Source: CAYPPG01 sp964412555
GTDB taxonomy: Bacteria > Hinthialibacterota > Hinthialibacteria > Hinthialibacterales > Hinthialibacteraceae
Length of the DNA stretch: 22,578 bases
Assembly: GCA_964412555.1 (NCBI GenBank)
Contig: CAYPPG010000089.1
Coordinates: 1 to 22,578 of the forward strand
Direction: 5' to 3'
Shown: positions 8,077-15,620 of the stretch, piece after piece
Layout: the number at the start of each line of letters is the position of its first letter
How positions within the stretch are numbered: position 1 is the first letter of the stretch
Made by a program: the position numbers and the translations under genes
Notes under the pieces: generated by a model
Database searches by the model: none
Told to the model about the DNA's origin: nothing
What the model saw: the letters and a program-made list of their open reading frames with translations, nothing else

Positions 8077-8143
8077 GGGTAGCAAGAGAAAGTGAAGTTT
8101 GCTCTTGCCGCCAGGGCAGACTGACGCATTGCCCTGGCTACCC
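8077..8143. repeat. Palindromic dispersed repeat, copy A
   Basis: 67 bases bounded by GGGTAGC and its complement GCTACCC. Inside is a perfect 9-bp hairpin GCCAGGGCA / TGCCCTGGC with an 11-base loop. The same 3' half recurs almost unchanged at 9336-9369 and in degraded form at 8230-8265. No coding capacity. It resembles a REP- or MITE-like element. Confidence 0.8.
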
Positions 8144-8182
8144 GGAGAGGAAAACCGGAAGGGTAGTGGGGGAGAACCGGAG

Positions 8183-8265
8183 GGGTATCAAGGGTAAGCG
8201 AAGTCTACCCTTGCCGGATTGCGCATTATGGCCAGGAAAAACTGACGCATTACCATGGTTGCCAA
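8183..8265. repeat. Palindromic dispersed repeat, copy C (degenerate)
   Basis: Same order as copies A and B: GGGTATCAAGGG, then GCGAAGTCTACC as in copy B (GCGTAGTCTACC), then GGCCAGGAAAAACTGACGCAT and CATGGTTGCCA. The terminal hairpin has several mismatches, so this is the oldest-looking copy. Confidence 0.6.
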
Positions 8266-8300
8266 TTCGTACTGGTTGCAAAGAGGAGGGAACGAAACAT

Positions 8301-9257
8301 TTAAGAGTCGAGACGTTCGTTCACGAAGTAGGGCGGCTCTTCGCGGCGATGGAGGAAGGTAAGCATTTCGGCAACCAATCCCAAAAAGATGGACTGGAAT
8401 CCCATCATGGCCAGCACGATACTTGTTGCTAGCACGATTCCCCCCACTTCAATTTGCCCATACCAAATAAATATTAAACTAATCAAAAAAGCAATGAAAC
8501 CGAAGAATCCTACCGAGATACCGATTCGCCCAAAAAGGTGAGAAGGACGCTGCACGTATCGAGTGAAGAACATGACTGTGCCAAAATCCAGAAAGCCACG
8601 GATAACTCGTTCACTGCCGTATTTACTCGTTCCCGATTGCCGCGGATGATGAGTGACAGCAACCTCGGCGATTTTAAATCCATACCAACCAGCCATAACC
8701 GGAACAAAGCGGTGCATTTCGCCGTATAAACGGACTTGATCGAGGACTTCGCGCCGATAGCATTTCAACCCGCAGTTGAAATCATGCAAAGGAATTCCAC
8801 TCGCTCTTGAGACCACATAATTAAAAACTTTGGAAAAGAGACGTTTGGATAAGGAATCCCGGCGATTTTTTTTCCAGCCGGATACAAGATCGTATCCTTC
8901 CCCTAATTTTTCCAACAGGCGAGGAATCTCTGTGGGATCGTCTTGAAGATCGGCATCGATCGTGACAACGATTTTTCCCCGTGTGATTTCAAAACCAGCG
9001 GCAAGAGCCGGAGATTTTCCATAATTGCAACGAAAACGGAGGGCGCGAACACGGGAATCTTTTTCATGAAGTTCGCGCATGATCTCGAACGAATCGTCCA
9101 TGCTGCCATCGTCGATGAAAATAATTTCGAATTGTTCACCAATTTCTGTTAACGTAGTGCAAATCTTCTCGTACAATGTTCGAATAGTATCCCGTTCATC
9201 TTTCACGGGGATGACGATGGATATATCCGGTATATGTGTATCGTTAATGGGGGGCAC
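8301..9257 (-). CDS. GT2 glycosyltransferase, DPM1/GtrB-like (polyprenyl-phosphate sugar synthase)
   Basis: Family-2 glycosyltransferase predicted to move a sugar from a nucleotide donor to polyprenyl phosphate at the cytoplasmic face. With the GTG start the GT-A fold opens at DISIVIPVKDE (11-21). The donor-binding DDG is at 49-51 and the metal-binding DAD at 101-103, followed by LQDDP. NCGLKCYRR and the GTSKYGSERV block match DPM1/GtrB enzymes. Two C-terminal membrane helices (about 240-300) give the GtrB-type architecture. GTG 9257 is preferred over TTG 9287: AAAAGG lies nine bases before it, while the TTG has no Shine-Dalgarno and abuts repeat copy B. It probably supplies the donor lipid for the GT-C enzyme downstream. 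Confidence 0.92.
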   Translation of the reverse strand: MPPINDTHIPDISIVIPVKDERDTIRTLYEKICTTLTEIGEQFEIIFIDDGSMDDSFEIMRELHEKDSRVRALRFRCNYGKSPALAAGFEITRGKIVVTIDADLQDDPTEIPRLLEKLGEGYDLVSGWKKNRRDSLSKRLFSKVFNYVVSRASGIPLHDFNCGLKCYRREVLDQVRLYGEMHRFVPVMAGWYGFKIAEVAVTHHPRQSGTSKYGSERVIRGFLDFGTVMFFTRYVQRPSHLFGRIGISVGFFGFIAFLISLIFIWYGQIEVGGIVLATSIVLAMMGFQSIFLGLVAEMLTFLHRREEPPYFVNERLDS

Positions 9258-9590
9258 CCTGCTTCGCCTTTTCTTTGTTGAGATCAACGGGTAACAAGGG
9301 GAAGCGTAGTCTACCTTTGTTGAATAACGCTTTCTGCCAGGGCAGACTGACGTATTGCCCTGGCTACCCGCTTATCGGTTGATTTAAAATAAATATACCG
9401 CCAACTTTCAGGCATCATACCAAAGCCGAAGAGGCGGTGATGTTAGGAGTTTTTTCTTGGTTACAGCCAATCTGAATGCCGGATTGGATGAAATGATCAG
9501 GGAAAAACTCTTTCATAAACGAAATTATAACAATGCCGATTTTGCTCCAAAGGGGAACGAAACTTATGGGAGAAAGGATACACAAATGAT
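9258..9590. other. Intergenic region between fliG and GT2
   Basis: 333 bases hold repeat copy B near the GT2 start. The remaining ~220 bases show no recognisable gene. A plus-strand frame from 9457 runs into antisense fliG and looks non-coding. No clear fliG terminator was found. Confidence 0.5.
9289..9369. repeat. Palindromic dispersed repeat, copy B
   Basis: 81 bases from GGGTAAC to GCTACCC, in the same orientation as copy A. The internal 9-bp hairpin GCCAGGGCA / TGCCCTGGC (9336-9344 / 9356-9364) is identical to that of copy A, and the loop differs by one base. It lies directly upstream of the GT2 gene, so that gene is bracketed by direct copies. Confidence 0.8.
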
Positions 9591-10613
9591 TCAAGACATC
9601 ATTTGGTCTTCTCCCCCTCGATTGATGATGATTTCGCCATCCTCTTCTAATTTTCGAATAATGGCGACGATTTTTTGTTGTGCTTCTTCCACTTGCTTGA
9701 TGCGCACAGGTCCCATGAATTCCATATCTTCGCGGATATTGTCCGCAGCACGGGAGGAAACATTGTTGAAAATTTTCGTTTTGACTTCTTCATTGGCGCC
9801 TTTCAAAGCAACGGCCAATTCTTTCATATCCACTTGTTTCAATACCTGTTGAATGGCGCGGTCATCGAGCAGAATAATGTCATCAAAAGTGAACATCAAT
9901 TTCTTGATTTCGACAGCCAGTTCCTGGTTTTCTTCTTCCAGTGTTTCCAAAATCGATTTTTCAGTAGCGCGATCAACGCGGTTGAGGAGTTCGGCCAGCG
10001 CTTCGATTCCACCGGAGGCGGAGAATTCCTGCGAAAGCACTGTCGCAATCTTACGTTCCAGAACCCGTTCCACTTCGGAAATGATCTCCGGTGTCGTTTG
10101 TTCCATCAAAGCGATCCGCAAAGCAACCTCTGTTTGCGTTTCGGGCGGAAGAGCCGACATGATGACCGCAGATTGGTCATATTCCAAGTGGGCTAGAATT
10201 AAGGAGATCGTTTGCGGGTGCTCGCTTTGGATAAAGTTGAGCAAATGATTCGGATCGACTTTTTTCAGGAAGTCGAACGGTGTTCCTTGCAGCATCCCTT
10301 GCAAGCGTTCGATGATCTCCATGGCCTTGCCAGGTCCCAACGCCTTCTCGAGAATTTCTCTGGCTGTTGATATACCGCCCTGGGAAATGTATTGTTTCGC
10401 CATGGCGGTATGATAAAATTCCTCGATGACCTGAATTGTCATTTCTTGGGGAACAGTTCCTAGATTGGCAACTTCGAGAGTGATCTGTTCAATTTCTTCA
10501 TCAGATAAGTTTCGGTAGACATCGGCAGCGATATCCGGACCAAGGGTCACCATCAATATGGCGGCCTTTTTCTTTCCTGTAAGCCGGGCTTTCTCTTTTG
10601 CACCCCGAACCAT
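9591..10613 (-). CDS. fliG: Flagellar motor switch protein FliG
   Basis: FliG forms the upper ring of the flagellar C-ring, binds the FliF MS-ring through its N-domain and couples to stator torque through its C-domain. The 340-residue length is standard. The N-domain has KKAAILMVTLGPDIAADVYR (15-34). The middle domain carries EHPQTISLILAHL (131-143), the conserved EHPQ motif for FliM/FliG contacts. The C-terminal domain has FDDIILLDDRAIQ and IREDMEFMGPVRIKQVEEAQQ, the charged torque helix region. ATG 10613 is used; the Shine-Dalgarno is weak (AGAAAG). No other flagellar gene lies in the window, so it is outside an operon here. A promoter with an extended -10 lies about 45 bases upstream. Confidence 0.97.
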   Translation of the reverse strand: MVRGAKEKARLTGKKKAAILMVTLGPDIAADVYRNLSDEEIEQITLEVANLGTVPQEMTIQVIEEFYHTAMAKQYISQGGISTAREILEKALGPGKAMEIIERLQGMLQGTPFDFLKKVDPNHLLNFIQSEHPQTISLILAHLEYDQSAVIMSALPPETQTEVALRIALMEQTTPEIISEVERVLERKIATVLSQEFSASGGIEALAELLNRVDRATEKSILETLEEENQELAVEIKKLMFTFDDIILLDDRAIQQVLKQVDMKELAVALKGANEEVKTKIFNNVSSRAADNIREDMEFMGPVRIKQVEEAQQKIVAIIRKLEEDGEIIINRGGEDQMMS

Positions 10614-10963
10614 AATTTTTGTTTCTTTCTGGCAATGAAGATGACATGGTATTTATATTATAGCATTGACATAATGCGAAATGGGAGGAAGTTGAAGCGT
10701 AAAAACAGATTTTTTTTTAGAAGATTTCGATTATTAGGTAATGGAATTTGCTCGTGATTTGCGAAAGCATTAGCATTAGCATGATCAAAATCGACAAAGA
10801 ATAACACTTTGCACTCCTTCCCACTACAATAGACTCTGTTATCTATTTAAGATATCCCAAAATACCGGAATGACTCATCGAGTTTTAAATGAGTGGATTC
10901 TCCATCCGGTTCGCTATACTGTGGAAAATCTTGATTCGAATCCCATTTTAATTGAATAGTACT
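10614..10963. other. Divergent intergenic region between fliG and the sugar-transport genes
   Basis: 350 bases carry the fliG promoter. On the plus strand a 29-codon frame (10870-10959, start MTHRVLNEWILHP) ends four bases before the permease ATG. It has no clear Shine-Dalgarno and no family I recognise; it might be a leader peptide or chance. GCATTAGCATTAGCAT at 10768-10782 is a small tandem repeat. No remnant of an ABC ATPase was recognised. Confidence 0.4.
10657..10665 (-). promoter_or_regulatory. Extended -10 promoter element of fliG
   Basis: On the minus strand the sequence reads TGCTATAAT, a perfect TGnTATAAT extended -10, about 45 bases before the fliG ATG. There is no good -35 at 16-17 bases, which is tolerated for extended -10 promoters. 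It suggests housekeeping-type rather than flagellar sigma control. Confidence 0.5.
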
Positions 10964-12016
10964 ATGAAAACTTTTTATCGTTTAATAGATTCCTTTGGCA
11001 TCGGTATAATCTTGCTTTTTCTCTGCATTTTTTTTGCTTTTCAATCCGATATTTTCCTGACAAAAGACAATTTCTCCAACATTCTCATTCAATCATCAGT
11101 AAACATTATCATTGCGACGGGGATGACCTTTGTCATCTGTGCCGCTGAAATCGACCTTTCTGTGGGATCGCTGCTTGCTTTTTGTGGCATGATCGCCGCG
11201 TTTTTATTGAAAATCGATCCCCAAACCGGTTTGAACATCCCCATGCAGGCCGCAAATATGATATTACAGTATGTACCGGATATATTTCCAGGAACAGTTT
11301 CCTTTTGGGTGATAAGCGGTAGTTTTTTTCTTCTTGTGATGATTGCCTGTGGTGCGATTACCGGGAGTGTTTCGGGATTGATCGTTGTCCGGTTTGGTAT
11401 ACCGAGTTTTATCGTCACACTCGGTTTTATGATGATCTATCGCGGTCTTGCGCGATATCTGACCAATGCCGCGCCGGTGATCGGCCTTCCACCTACATTC
11501 ATGCTGATCGGATCTGGCGTGTGGTTTGAATTTTTTGGATTCCGAATAACCTATTCTCTGGTCATCGCGCTAACCGTCGTCATCGTTGGTGCTGTCTTGC
11601 TTTCAAGAACCCGTTTCGGCAGACATGTGTTGGCGGTCGGTGGGAACGCTCAAGCTGCGTATCTGAGCGGAGTTTCCGTTTTGTTTACCCGGTATATGGT
11701 TTTTGTGTTGGCTGGAATATGTGTATCGATTGCCTCCGTCGTGCAAACATCCCGTTTGTTTATCGGGGATCCCAATGCCGGAGAAGGATATGAATTGAAC
11801 GCAATCGCCGCCGTCATCATTGGCGGTACGAGCCTGTTCGGCGGTAAAGGATCGGTCATCGGAACTTGTTTTGGGGCTTTGATCATCGGTGTTCTGCGCA
11901 ATGGCCTCGATTTGATGAATGTTACCGACCATATCAAGCAGATCGTAATCGGTTCAATGATAATTTTTGCTGTGCTTCTCGATTATTACCGTAGAAGGCT
12001 GTATCGTTTAAGTTAA
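10964..12016 (+). CDS. rbsC: Sugar ABC transporter permease, RbsC-like (BPD_transp_2 family)
   Basis: Inner-membrane permease of the carbohydrate-uptake (CUT2) type, which forms the channel for a periplasmic-binding-protein transporter. 350 residues with about ten hydrophobic segments. Family marks are ICAAEIDLSVGSL (58-70), FGIPSFIVTLGFM (144-156), and AVIIGGTSLFGGKGSVIGT (283-301), the cytoplasmic ATPase-contact region, ending in GVLRNGLDL. ATG 10964 is used; a TTG at 10952 adds four residues. Neither has a good Shine-Dalgarno, so translation may be weak or coupled. It leads a probable three-gene operon with the binding protein (27 bases on) and ribokinase. The partner ATPase (RbsA) normally precedes this gene and is absent. 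Ribose specificity is inferred only from the ribokinase. Confidence 0.88.
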   Translation: MKTFYRLIDSFGIGIILLFLCIFFAFQSDIFLTKDNFSNILIQSSVNIIIATGMTFVICAAEIDLSVGSLLAFCGMIAAFLLKIDPQTGLNIPMQAANMILQYVPDIFPGTVSFWVISGSFFLLVMIACGAITGSVSGLIVVRFGIPSFIVTLGFMMIYRGLARYLTNAAPVIGLPPTFMLIGSGVWFEFFGFRITYSLVIALTVVIVGAVLLSRTRFGRHVLAVGGNAQAAYLSGVSVLFTRYMVFVLAGICVSIASVVQTSRLFIGDPNAGEGYELNAIAAVIIGGTSLFGGKGSVIGTCFGALIIGVLRNGLDLMNVTDHIKQIVIGSMIIFAVLLDYYRRRLYRLS

Positions 12017-12043
12017 TACTCGTACATGGAAGGAGTACTTCTC

Positions 12044-13009
12044 GTGAAACGCCGGAATTTTCTACAAAATACAGGTTTGGCCGCCGGCCTGGCGGTTACG
12101 AGCGCCGTTCGTTCCCAGTCGGCAATTGGTGGTGAGAAGCAATATACAATCGCTCTGGTCATGAAAGCGCTCTCCAATCCCTTTTTCCACGCCATGGAAA
12201 TGGGAGCGAAAGAGGAAGCGAAAAAGTTGGGGATCAACCTTCTTGCGCAAGGGACCAATAAAGAGACCGATGTCGCCCAGCAGGTCAGCATTGTCGAAAA
12301 TTTCATCACACGGAAAGTGGATGCCATCGTGATCGCACCGGCCAGTTCCAGCGGATTGGTTCCGGTACTGTATCGTGCGCAAATGCAGGGTATTTTCGTT
12401 GTCAACATCGACAATCCGTTGGACGAATCCACGAAAAAGCAATTGAACTTCAATTGTCCGTTCGTCGGTTCCGACAATGCGTTGGGTGCGGGACTTGCTG
12501 CTCATGATCTCGTGGCCGCGATGGGCGGAGTCGGGAATGTGGCGATTCTCGAAGGAATTCCAGGAGTGATCAACGCGGAATTGCGTAAACAAGGTTCAAG
12601 GCGCGTGTTGGAAGCGGAAGAGCATATCCGGATCGTCGCTTCACAGACCGCTGAGTGGGAAACAGATAAGGCGTATCAAGTCTTCACGAACATCCTCACC
12701 GCTCATCCGGATATTAACGGCTTATTTGCATCCAACGACAGCATGGCTCTGGGAGCGTTGAGGGCTATCGAAGCTGCCGGCAAAGGCGGGCAAATTGCCA
12801 TCACATCCTATGACAATTTGGAAGCCGCTCAACAAGAGGTTCTCGCCGGTAAAATTGTATCCACCATTGAGCAGCATCCGGAATTAATGGGCGCCTACGG
12901 AGTACAGGCAGCGAAAGATCATCTGGATGGAAAAACCGTTCCCGATTATATCCGCACTCCCTTGGAAGTCATCGATTACCGTTATTTGGCATTGAAAAAA
13001 CAATCATGA
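12044..13009 (+). CDS. rbsB: Periplasmic sugar-binding protein, RbsB-like, Tat-exported
   Basis: Substrate-binding component of the CUT2 transporter (Peripla_BP_4 type). The N-terminus MKRRNFLQNTGLAAGLAVTS is a twin-arginine signal with cleavage likely after residue ~28, unusual for RbsB proteins, which mostly use Sec. The mature domain starts YTIALVMKALSNPFFHAM, the first ligand-pocket strand-loop. VDAIVIAPASSSGLVPVL, VVNIDNPLD and NGLFASNDSMALGALRAI are typical later blocks. GTG 12044 is preferred over ATG 12026 because AAGGAG lies at the right distance and the Arg pair then sits at the N-terminus. 321 residues. Its stop overlaps the ribokinase ATG by four bases (ATGA), so translation is coupled. 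Confidence 0.9.
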   Translation: MKRRNFLQNTGLAAGLAVTSAVRSQSAIGGEKQYTIALVMKALSNPFFHAMEMGAKEEAKKLGINLLAQGTNKETDVAQQVSIVENFITRKVDAIVIAPASSSGLVPVLYRAQMQGIFVVNIDNPLDESTKKQLNFNCPFVGSDNALGAGLAAHDLVAAMGGVGNVAILEGIPGVINAELRKQGSRRVLEAEEHIRIVASQTAEWETDKAYQVFTNILTAHPDINGLFASNDSMALGALRAIEAAGKGGQIAITSYDNLEAAQQEVLAGKIVSTIEQHPELMGAYGVQAAKDHLDGKTVPDYIRTPLEVIDYRYLALKKQS

Positions 13010-13914
13010 GCAAAATCGTTGTGATCGGCAGTTCCAATACGGACATGGTCGTGCAGTGCGATCATCTTCCCAAACCGGGAGAGACGGTGCTGGGTGGTGA
13101 ATTCATCCGGGTCAATGGAGGGAAGGGAGCCAACCAAGCGGTTGCGGCTGCACGGTTGGGCGGGGATGTTACTTTCATTTGTCGGGTAGGACACGATTCG
13201 TTCGGACAGGATTCCATCACTGCTTATAAGCGGGAAGGGATCGATACTTCGCATATCATCGTCGATCCCGGCGGCGCATCGGGCGTGGCTTTGATTGTTG
13301 TGGATCAAAAGGGCGAAAACTATATTGCCGTCGCTTCCGGAGTAAATACCAATATGAGCAAGGCGGATGTCGATGCGATTGCTTCTTTGTTCGAATGGGG
13401 AGATATCTTATTACTACAACTCGAAATTCCTGTTGAAACGGTTGAGTATGCAGCTAAAGTTGCATATAGCAGTGGCGCAATTGTAATTCTCGATCCTGCA
13501 CCTGCTCCCGGTGATGGTTTACCGGATTCCTTGTACCCAAATATTGATTTCATATTGCCGAATGAACATGAAGCGGCCGCTTTGGCCGGTGAACAAAACG
13601 ATTTACAGGTTCAAGGCCAGGGCTTGATAAAAAAAGGTGTAAAAAATGTAATCATTACCGCTGGAGAAAAAGGATGCGTTTGGGTGGATCAACAGGATTT
13701 CCTCAAATATCCGGCTCATCAAGTGAAAGCAGTGGATTCCACCGCAGCGGGGGATGCCTTTGCGGGGGGATTGGCGGTGATGTTGGCGACAAATGCACCG
13801 ATCGGGGATGCGATTGGTTTTGCTCAAAAAGCGGCGGCATTATCGGTGATGAAAGCCGGGGCACAGCCATCTCTACCGACTAGAGATCAAGTCGAACATT
13901 CACCATTATTTTAG
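13006..13914 (+). CDS. rbsK: Ribokinase
   Basis: Cytosolic PfkB-family kinase that phosphorylates ribose (or a close sugar) with ATP so it can enter the pentose-phosphate pathway. 302 residues, standard length. PfkB signature 1 is VNGGKGANQAVAAARLG (36-52). The NxxE magnesium/phosphate motif is Asn186-Glu189 in PNEHE. Signature 2 is DSTAAGDAFAGG (244-255) with catalytic Asp250. Substrate contacts GSSNTDMV at the N-terminus match ribokinase more than fructokinase. The start overlaps the binding-protein stop. Downstream there is no rbsD (pyranase) and no plus-strand terminator; a hairpin there has its T-tract only on the other strand. Related nucleoside or sugar kinases are the alternative. Confidence 0.92.
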   Translation: MSKIVVIGSSNTDMVVQCDHLPKPGETVLGGEFIRVNGGKGANQAVAAARLGGDVTFICRVGHDSFGQDSITAYKREGIDTSHIIVDPGGASGVALIVVDQKGENYIAVASGVNTNMSKADVDAIASLFEWGDILLLQLEIPVETVEYAAKVAYSSGAIVILDPAPAPGDGLPDSLYPNIDFILPNEHEAAALAGEQNDLQVQGQGLIKKGVKNVIITAGEKGCVWVDQQDFLKYPAHQVKAVDSTAAGDAFAGGLAVMLATNAPIGDAIGFAQKAAALSVMKAGAQPSLPTRDQVEHSPLF

Positions 13915-13933
13915 GATAAAAGTGGCACTGTCT

Positions 13934-13964
13934 AAAAAATGGGGTAGACTTATCGGTCTACCCC
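13934..13964 (-). terminator. Intrinsic terminator for the leftward Gfo/Idh/MocA gene
   Basis: Perfect 9-bp stem GGGGTAGAC / GTCTACCCC with a 6-base loop. On the minus strand it is followed by ATTTTTT; on the plus strand by AACATG, so it is directional. It lies 73 bases after the oxidoreductase stop and 20 bases from the ribokinase stop, separating the convergent units. Confidence 0.75.
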
Positions 13965-13992
13965 AACATGAATCCTCTTCAACATTTTGTAG

Positions 13993-14014
13993 GGGCAATC
14001 CTGCGTGATTGCCC
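13993..14014. repeat. Hairpin of a dispersed 'GGGCAAT...ATTGCCC' repeat
   Basis: GGGCAAT and ATTGCCC flank an 8-base loop, inside TGTAGGGGCAATCC...GATTGCCCTG. This looks like a dispersed intergenic hairpin element rather than part of either neighbouring gene. It sits between the oxidoreductase stop and its terminator. Confidence 0.55.
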
Positions 14015-14036
14015 TGTCAAATGAAATCGTTCCGGT

Positions 14037-15341
14037 TTAAACATCCGGAAGCACAAATGGTTTACGGTACGTTCCTTGCAATATTTTGTTGGCTTCCTCG
14101 TTGTTCGTGCACATTTCCGTTTCGGGATCGATCTTCAATGTGTCCTCAACTAAGTACGCGGCATTCGCCAAGTGACACAATGCGGCAGAATAATGACCTT
14201 CGAGGACATCCGCATTCAGAATGGTGTGATCGCGTTTTCGCACCGCTTCGATGAAGTTGGCGTAATGATTACCCCCCGCATTGCGTCCAGGTCCCGGTTT
14301 CCGGTCGCGGCCAAAGTATATTTGATAACTGTTGTAACTAGGAACGACCATGATGCCTTTTGAACCCAGGAACAAGTTACCGACGACATTGCCTCTGCCG
14401 CCTTCACCGAGTTCGTCATTCGTGATCCAATGGCGTACTTCGAAAACCAGCATCTTGTTTTCCTTCTCGTATTTCATCGAGGAAACCAAGGTATTCGGAG
14501 TTTCCTGGTCATCGTCGAACATGAAATGCCCGCCGACGGATGATACCAAATCGGGCAGTTCGACACCGAGTCCCCATCGAGCGACATCCATTTGGTGTAC
14601 ACCCTGATTACCGATATCGCCGTTGCCGTAATCCCAATGCCAATGCCAATTGTAGTGGAAGCGGTTTTGGGTGAAGGGACGTTCTTCTGCCGGTCCAAGC
14701 CAAAGATTGTAGTGCACGCCTTCCGGAATTGGGGACGGCTCTTTGTGACCGATGGTGTCTCTCCATTTATAGCAGGTGCCTTTCGCGTAATATACTTCGC
14801 CGATGGTGCCGTTGTGCAGATGCTCCATGGCTTCCTGTACGGCTTCGCTGCTGCGAATTTGCGTCCCTTGTTGAACGATGCGGTTGTATTTTCGTGCGAT
14901 TTCAACCAATAAACGGCCTTCCCGAATATTGTGCGACAGCGGTTTTTCGACATACACATCTTTTCCCGCTTCGCAGGCCCACATGCTTTGCAGAGAATGC
15001 CAGTGATTCGGAGTGGCAATCGTTACAACATCGATATCCGGATCTTTGACCATGTCCCGGAAGTCGACATATCGTTTGATTTTCCGTCCCGTTTTTGCTT
15101 CCAATTCATCCGCTTTCCGGTTCAACAATTTTTCATCCACATCGCAAAGAGCGGCCATTTCGACTCCATCCAGGCGCTCTAGGTTTCCGATGTGATCGTT
15201 TCCCCGCCCATGCACGCCGGTTGTGCAAACACGAATTTTATCGTTTGCGCTGGCCCACACAGCCGGATTCCCAAGGAGGCTCATCGTCAGCGCCGAACCG
15301 GCACTTTTTTTCAAAAAATTGCGACGATTTGAATTACCCAT
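14037..15341 (-). CDS. Tat-exported Gfo/Idh/MocA family oxidoreductase
   Basis: NAD(P)-dependent sugar or inositol-type dehydrogenase family. 434 residues: signal MGNSNRRNFLKKSAGSALTM with a twin-arginine motif and an Ala-rich cleavage region near WASA (29-32). A Rossmann domain follows with TGVHGRGNDH (41-50), ALCDVDEK (64-71) and IATPNHWH. The conserved catalytic EKP is at 132-134. The C-terminal domain contains NGDIGNQGVHQMDVARWGLG, with the His typical of this family's substrate site. Exported members are abundant in Planctomycetota-like genomes, and some are glycoside-processing oxidoreductases with tightly bound cofactor. GAGGTAAGG precedes ATG 15341. It stands alone with its own terminator. 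The substrate is unknown; the nearby sugar operon suggests a carbohydrate. Confidence 0.93.
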   Translation of the reverse strand: MGNSNRRNFLKKSAGSALTMSLLGNPAVWASANDKIRVCTTGVHGRGNDHIGNLERLDGVEMAALCDVDEKLLNRKADELEAKTGRKIKRYVDFRDMVKDPDIDVVTIATPNHWHSLQSMWACEAGKDVYVEKPLSHNIREGRLLVEIARKYNRIVQQGTQIRSSEAVQEAMEHLHNGTIGEVYYAKGTCYKWRDTIGHKEPSPIPEGVHYNLWLGPAEERPFTQNRFHYNWHWHWDYGNGDIGNQGVHQMDVARWGLGVELPDLVSSVGGHFMFDDDQETPNTLVSSMKYEKENKMLVFEVRHWITNDELGEGGRGNVVGNLFLGSKGIMVVPSYNSYQIYFGRDRKPGPGRNAGGNHYANFIEAVRKRDHTILNADVLEGHYSAALCHLANAAYLVEDTLKIDPETEMCTNNEEANKILQGTYRKPFVLPDV

Positions 15342-15503
15342 TATCCTTACCTCGATTCATTGGTATTTTGGTCGATTTCACTCATCGATCTTTTCTCGAT
15401 GATATTCCTATTTATGGATAAATTCAATCTTTCTGAGTTGTTTGACTGAGAGGTGTTTGTGAGATCGACTTTTAAAATACAAGTTAAATTTGTAAGAATT
15501 GTC

Positions 15504-15532
15504 TTGACCATCGTGTAAATGTCGCATAAACT
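15504..15532 (+). promoter_or_regulatory. Possible sigma-70 promoter of the small-gene cluster
   Basis: TTGACC, a 17-base spacer and TAAACT. The spacing is ideal and the -35 has one mismatch, but the -10 has two. It overlaps the start of the DUF4160-like remnant and is 85 bases before the DUF2442-like ATG. It could drive that gene now that the upstream gene is lost. Speculative. Confidence 0.3.
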
Positions 15533-15620
15533 GGTTGTTGCATGGAAAGACCTTCTTGCTGATTGGAAATTGGCTGTCAGTGGAAAAAAACTCTTTCCAA
15601 TTAGAGGATTCAATCAATGA
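15519..15620 (+). pseudogene. C-terminal remnant of a DUF4160-like protein
   Basis: A 33-codon frame whose product contains KLVVAWKDLLADWKLAVSGK and ends PIRGFNQ. The pattern 'W.eLl.dWeLa..g..l.pI..l' is the C-terminus of DUF4160 proteins, which are about 80-90 residues. An in-frame TAA lies directly before the ATG, and I find no N-terminal half upstream. Its TGA overlaps the next ATG (ATGA), the arrangement expected of intact DUF4160-DUF2442 gene pairs. That neighbourhood supports the call. Short length keeps confidence modest. Confidence 0.45.

Larger units (their letters stand above)
7995..8300. other. Intergenic spacer filled by palindromic repeats
   Basis: 306 bases separate the GT2 stop from the GT-C start on the same strand. 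Most of it is two copies (A and C) of the palindromic repeat described separately, plus a short G-rich stretch with ACCGGA(A/G)GGGTA twice. No gene is seen. The repeats probably affect or uncouple GT2-GT-C co-expression. Confidence 0.6.

Noticed and set aside
9457..9852. Plus-strand 131-codon frame between repeat B and fliG
   Set aside because: Starts at TTG without a Shine-Dalgarno, has no recognisable motif, and most of it is antisense to fliG.
10666..10671. TTGACA on the plus strand as a -35 for the sugar operon
   Set aside because: No -10-like hexamer lies 16-18 bases downstream, and it is nearly 300 bases from the permease start.
10870..10959. 29-codon frame just before the permease gene as an ABC ATPase remnant or leader peptide
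   Set aside because: No Walker or LSGGQ-like motif and no match to RbsA C-termini; no Shine-Dalgarno. Kept only as a note under the intergenic region.
13941..13964. Hairpin after ribokinase as the terminator of the rbs-like operon
   Set aside because: On the plus strand no T-tract follows; the T-tract is on the minus strand, so it fits the opposing oxidoreductase gene.
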